Shown here: positions 61,632 to 64,000 of the stretch, in pieces
Layout of the letters: each line of letters opens with the position of its first letter
Position numbering within the stretch: the stretch's first letter is position 1
DNA from: Azoarcus sp. KH32C
Lineage (GTDB): Bacteria > Pseudomonadota > Gammaproteobacteria > Burkholderiales > Rhodocyclaceae
Direction of reading: 5' to 3'
DNA: 64,000 nt
Assembly: GCF_000349945.1 (NCBI RefSeq)
Contig: NC_020516.1
Coordinates: 2,728,001-2,792,000, forward strand
Notes under the pieces: model-generated
What the model was told of the DNA's origin: nothing
Database searches by the model: none
Seen by the model: only the letters and a program-made list of their open reading frames with translations
Translations under genes and position numbers: made by a program

Positions 61632-62417
61632 ATGACCAAGACAAACCGTTCATGGGTGCTCATCACGGGCGCCTCCAGCGGCTTCGGCGAGGAGTTCGCC
61701 CGCCAATATGCCGAGCAGGGCCACTCACTGGTCCTGGTGGCGCGCCGGCTGGACCGGCTGCAAGCACTGGCCGAGGCCCTGCGCCGGCAGTACCGCATCG
61801 AGGTCGTGGCGGAGCAGGTCGATCTCGCGGACATTGCAGCGGTCACCCAGCTGCATCGGCGCCTCCACGAGCGGGGCATTGCGATCGACATCCTGATCAA
61901 CAACGCCGGCCATGGACTGCAGGGCCCGTTCGTGGACAGCCAGCTGGACGCGACGCTGGCGATGGTGCAATTGGATGTGGCGAGCCTGACCGCGGTCACC
62001 CATGTCTTTGCGCAGGACATGCGGGCGCGAGGACGCGGGAAGATCCTGCTGGTGGCGAGCCTGCTGGCCTATCAGGGCGTGCAGAACTTCGCCGTCTATG
62101 CAGCCGCCAAGGCCTACGTGTTGCGTCTGGGCGAGGCGCTTCATCGCGAGTTCAAGCGCGACGGCGTCACGGTGACGGTGCTTTGCCCGGGCGTGTCGGA
62201 CACCGGCTTCGCCACTGCGGCGCAGATGAAGATCACGCCCGCGTTGAAGCCCCTGATGATGCAGCCGGCCCCCGTGGTCCGCGCCGGTATCCGCGCCTTG
62301 CAGGCCGGACGCATCAGCGTCGTGCCGGGCTGGGCGAACAAAGCCCTCGTGATCCTCACGTGGGCGACGCCACGCTGGCTCCACCAGCCGTTCTTGTCGC
62401 GCGCGATGAACGGCTGA
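61632..62417 (+). CDS. SDR family oxidoreductase (DltE/YqjQ-like)
   Basis: The 261-residue classical-type short-chain dehydrogenase has LITGASSGFGEEFARQYAEQ, LINNAGHGLQGPFVDS, catalytic Ser in LLVASLLAYQG, and YAAAKAYVLRLGEALHREF. PGVSDTGF follows. The C-terminus has a hydrophobic stretch (ALVILTWATP), suggesting membrane association. Substrate unknown. ATG 61632, immediately after oprM, so under TetR control with it. Confidence 0.92.
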   Translation: MTKTNRSWVLITGASSGFGEEFARQYAEQGHSLVLVARRLDRLQALAEALRRQYRIEVVAEQVDLADIAAVTQLHRRLHERGIAIDILINNAGHGLQGPFVDSQLDATLAMVQLDVASLTAVTHVFAQDMRARGRGKILLVASLLAYQGVQNFAVYAAAKAYVLRLGEALHREFKRDGVTVTVLCPGVSDTGFATAAQMKITPALKPLMMQPAPVVRAGIRALQAGRISVVPGWANKALVILTWATPRWLHQPFLSRAMNG

Positions 62418-62494
62418 CATCCCTTTCCCGCCCGAGCGGAGCGACGCCCAACAGCGCTGCCCGCCGACTGCTTCACCTCAACAGGAGACTCATC

Positions 62495-62827
62495 ATGAAA
62501 TCGATTCTGGCCTTGTCCGGCATCGCCCTCGTCCTTTCCGCCCACACCGCGCTGGCCGATGTCGGTCGCCCGCTGGACCCTCACGAGCAGGCGCGGCAGT
62601 TGATACTAAGCGCGACGCAGCATTCAGTCGCCATCCGCAACACGATGGCAGCCGTGGCGCTGGCGCCGACGGATCCGCACGAGCTCGCGCGTCAGCGAAT
62701 CGTCGCGTCGGCCTCGACGGACGTCGCGTTCCGGTCCGCCCCAGCGACGGAATCGCAGCCCGGGACCGACCCGCAGGAACGCGCGCGCCGCTCGATTCTG
62801 GGAGTCTCAGGTGAGTTGCGGGACTAG
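62495..62827 (+). CDS. Small secreted protein with three DPHE-type repeats
   Basis: The 110-residue protein has a signal peptide (MKSILALSGIALVLSAHTAL, ending ADV). The mature part carries three copies of one motif: LDPHEQARQLILSA, TDPHELARQRIVAS and TDPQERARRSILGV, spaced about 30-40 residues apart. No family known to me. CAGGAG precedes the ATG. Its position between the SDR and thioesterase genes suggests membership of the oprM-led transcript. A periplasmic role is likely. Confidence 0.75.
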   Translation: MKSILALSGIALVLSAHTALADVGRPLDPHEQARQLILSATQHSVAIRNTMAAVALAPTDPHELARQRIVASASTDVAFRSAPATESQPGTDPQERARRSILGVSGELRD

Positions 62828-62929
62828 TTTCACATCATCCTGCAGCAAACAGCGAAGCAGAGGATGCGATGTGCCGCAGTCGTCGACCGTCGCTCGCCGA
62901 AGAACGAATACCCCAAGGAAGTCGATTTC

Positions 62930-63511
62930 ATGACAACACCAACCGAGACGATGAATCCCGAAGACACGCTTGCCCGTTGGCAAGCCGAGGAAGCGGCCGT
63001 GCGCGCTCGCCTTCAGACGGCTCCCGGCATGGCATCACCGACCCAGGTCGCCGGGCGCAGCGGATTGCAGATATTCCAGGCACTCCTCGCCGGCGAGATC
63101 CCGCCTCCGCCGATGGCGGTCACGCTCGACTTCACCCTGCTTCGCATCGAGCCCGGATTCGCCATATTCCAGGGGCAGCCAGCCTTCAGCCACTACAACC
63201 CGATGGGCACGGTGCACGGCGGCTGGTTCGCGACCCTGCTCGACTCCGCCATGGGATGCGCCGTGCACTCGACACTGCCCGCGGGCAGGGCCTACACAAC
63301 CCTGGAACTGAAACTCAACCTCGTCCGCGCACTCACCGACGCGGTGCCGCTGGTCCGCGCGGAAGGCCGCCTCGTTCACGCCGGCCGCCAGGTGGCGACC
63401 GCGGAAGGCCGGCTCCTCGGACCGGACGGCAAGCTCTATGCCCACGCAAGCACCACTTGCCTGGTCTTCGAGCGGGCGCAGGCCTCCCGGAAAGACAGCC
63501 TCGCCTCATGA
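62930..63511 (+). CDS. PaaI-family hotdog thioesterase
   Basis: The 193-residue acyl-CoA thioesterase of the 4HBT/PaaI group has HYNPMGTVHGGWFATLLDSAMGC with the catalytic-type His-Gly-Gly and Asp; TTLELKLNLVRAL follows. The N-terminal extension of about 40 residues is unusual in length. AAGGAA precedes ATG 62930. The stop overlaps a short ATGA-coupled reading frame that appears to be the remnant of a downstream gene. Confidence 0.92.
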   Translation: MTTPTETMNPEDTLARWQAEEAAVRARLQTAPGMASPTQVAGRSGLQIFQALLAGEIPPPPMAVTLDFTLLRIEPGFAIFQGQPAFSHYNPMGTVHGGWFATLLDSAMGCAVHSTLPAGRAYTTLELKLNLVRALTDAVPLVRAEGRLVHAGRQVATAEGRLLGPDGKLYAHASTTCLVFERAQASRKDSLAS

Positions 63512-63570
63512 CCACACGTGCCCCCATCAACGCATTGGCCTTCCGCAACTTCGCGATCAGCTGCTACTGA
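63508..63570 (+). pseudogene. Remnant of an ATGA-coupled gene (20 codons, possibly MFS N-terminus)
   Basis: ATG 63508 overlaps the thioesterase stop and opens MTTRAPINALAFRNFAISCY, then stops. The start looks like the N-terminus of a transporter (NxxxFRNF type), but no continuation was seen in the following bases. It probably marks a deletion or recombination edge. Confidence 0.4.
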
Positions 63571-63694
63571 CGTGTTGTTGAACATCAGACGTACCACTGC
63601 GGAGAAGTGCGGGTTGAACCACCGCCGGCGCCAGCCAACCGCTGAACCCCGCTGTGCCTATACTTGATTCATGGCGAGCAACGAGTAGAAGGAC

Positions 63695-64000
63695 ATGGAT
63701 CCGAGCGGCGGCACCGAGAACGAATTGTCGCGGGTGAGTCGGGCGCTCCGAACCCTGAGCGCCGGGAACCGCACGTTGCTGCGTGCCGCGCAGGAGCTGG
63801 ATCTCCTTCACGGCATGTGCCGCGTGATCGTGAATGAAGGCGGTTACCGCTTGGCATGGGTCGCATACGCCCGCCACGACGCACAACAAACCCTGGAGAT
63901 CATGGCCTACGCCATCGAGCGGGACATGCCCGAAGAAAGGGATCTCTTCGATCATCTCCAGATCACCTGGGCCGATACGGAGCTCGGGCAACACGCGTCG
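63695..64000 (+). CDS. GAF-domain sensor protein (5' part only)
   Basis: The first 102 residues run to the window edge without a stop. MDPSGGTENELSRVSRALRT leads into a GAF domain (LLRAAQELDLLHGMCRVIVN, EGGYRLAWVAYARHD, IMAYAIERDMPEERDLFDHL). In family members this is followed by PAS, GGDEF/EAL or histidine-kinase domains, which would lie beyond 64000. AGAAGGAC precedes ATG 63695. The 63571-63694 gap shows no gene. Confidence 0.88.
   Translation, partial: MDPSGGTENELSRVSRALRTLSAGNRTLLRAAQELDLLHGMCRVIVNEGGYRLAWVAYARHDAQQTLEIMAYAIERDMPEERDLFDHLQITWADTELGQHAS

Noticed and set aside
1..64000. CRISPR arrays, tRNA/rRNA genes, insertion sequences, prophage or toxin-antitoxin pairs
   Set aside because: No spaced direct-repeat arrays, no tRNA-like T-loop sequences in intergenic DNA and no transposase, integrase or phage proteins were seen on reading both strands.

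Overview
The window is GC-rich, gene-dense chromosomal DNA. It fits a denitrifying betaproteobacterium, most likely Rhodocyclales/Zoogloeaceae (Azoarcus, Aromatoleum, Thauera group). This is inference from a Tat-exported clade I NosZ with NosR, FNR/Dnr-type promoters, a PabB-PabC fusion, a sulfate ABC operon and many c-di-GMP proteins. No rRNA, tRNA, CRISPR array, insertion sequence or prophage was recognised.

Layout. 1-5300 is a minus-strand denitrification block: nosR (cut by the window edge), nosZ, and an ATGA-coupled operon of hemerythrin, DUF2249 protein and 12-TM His-containing membrane protein. nosR, nosZ and the hemerythrin operon each have a TTGAT-N4-ATCAA-like box about 41.5 bp upstream of a deducible start point. 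5400-34700 is mostly housekeeping: a large AsmA/DUF748 protein, phhB, metY, pabBC, diguanylate cyclases, an M61 peptidase, a MATE pump, lexA with its SOS box, bcp-slyD, a fused oligopeptide-ABC ATPase, mltD, gloB / methyltransferase / rnhA / dnaQ, speE-like and mutS, a HAMP-only receptor with a small partner, yceI, and a DUF1330-dsbB-dsbA-like operon. 34900-38850 is sbp-cysTWA for sulfate uptake. 38850-46150 carries assorted minus-strand genes, ending in ATGA-coupled HD-GYP and PAS-GGDEF-EAL genes. One of these, scpB (methylmalonyl-CoA decarboxylase), has a frameshift.

46150-51100 is an alpha-ketoglutarate-type MFS transporter (kgtP-like) with a sigma54 promoter and duplicated upstream sites, followed by its probable two-component regulators. 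The kinase reading frame is broken by one base. 51100-52400 holds two genes, an 88-codon orphan and an SDR, each behind its own FNR-type box. 52400-54700 is a divergent MocR regulator / flavoprotein pair. 54930-63570 is an RND efflux locus (adaptor, pump, TetR, divergent OprM), with an SDR, a small three-repeat secreted protein and a thioesterase. Three copies of one 24-bp TetR operator, GTGACTAT-N8-ATAGTCAC, cover its promoters. A Burkholderiales-style palindrome and a truncated gene at its edge suggest horizontal acquisition. The window ends inside a GAF-domain sensor gene.

The best candidates for something new are the FNR-controlled hemerythrin-DUF2249-12TM operon beside nosZ, the FNR-controlled 88-residue orphan, the 81-residue protein paired with a receptor lacking an output domain, and the gloB/methyltransferase pair whose divergent start codons share two bases.
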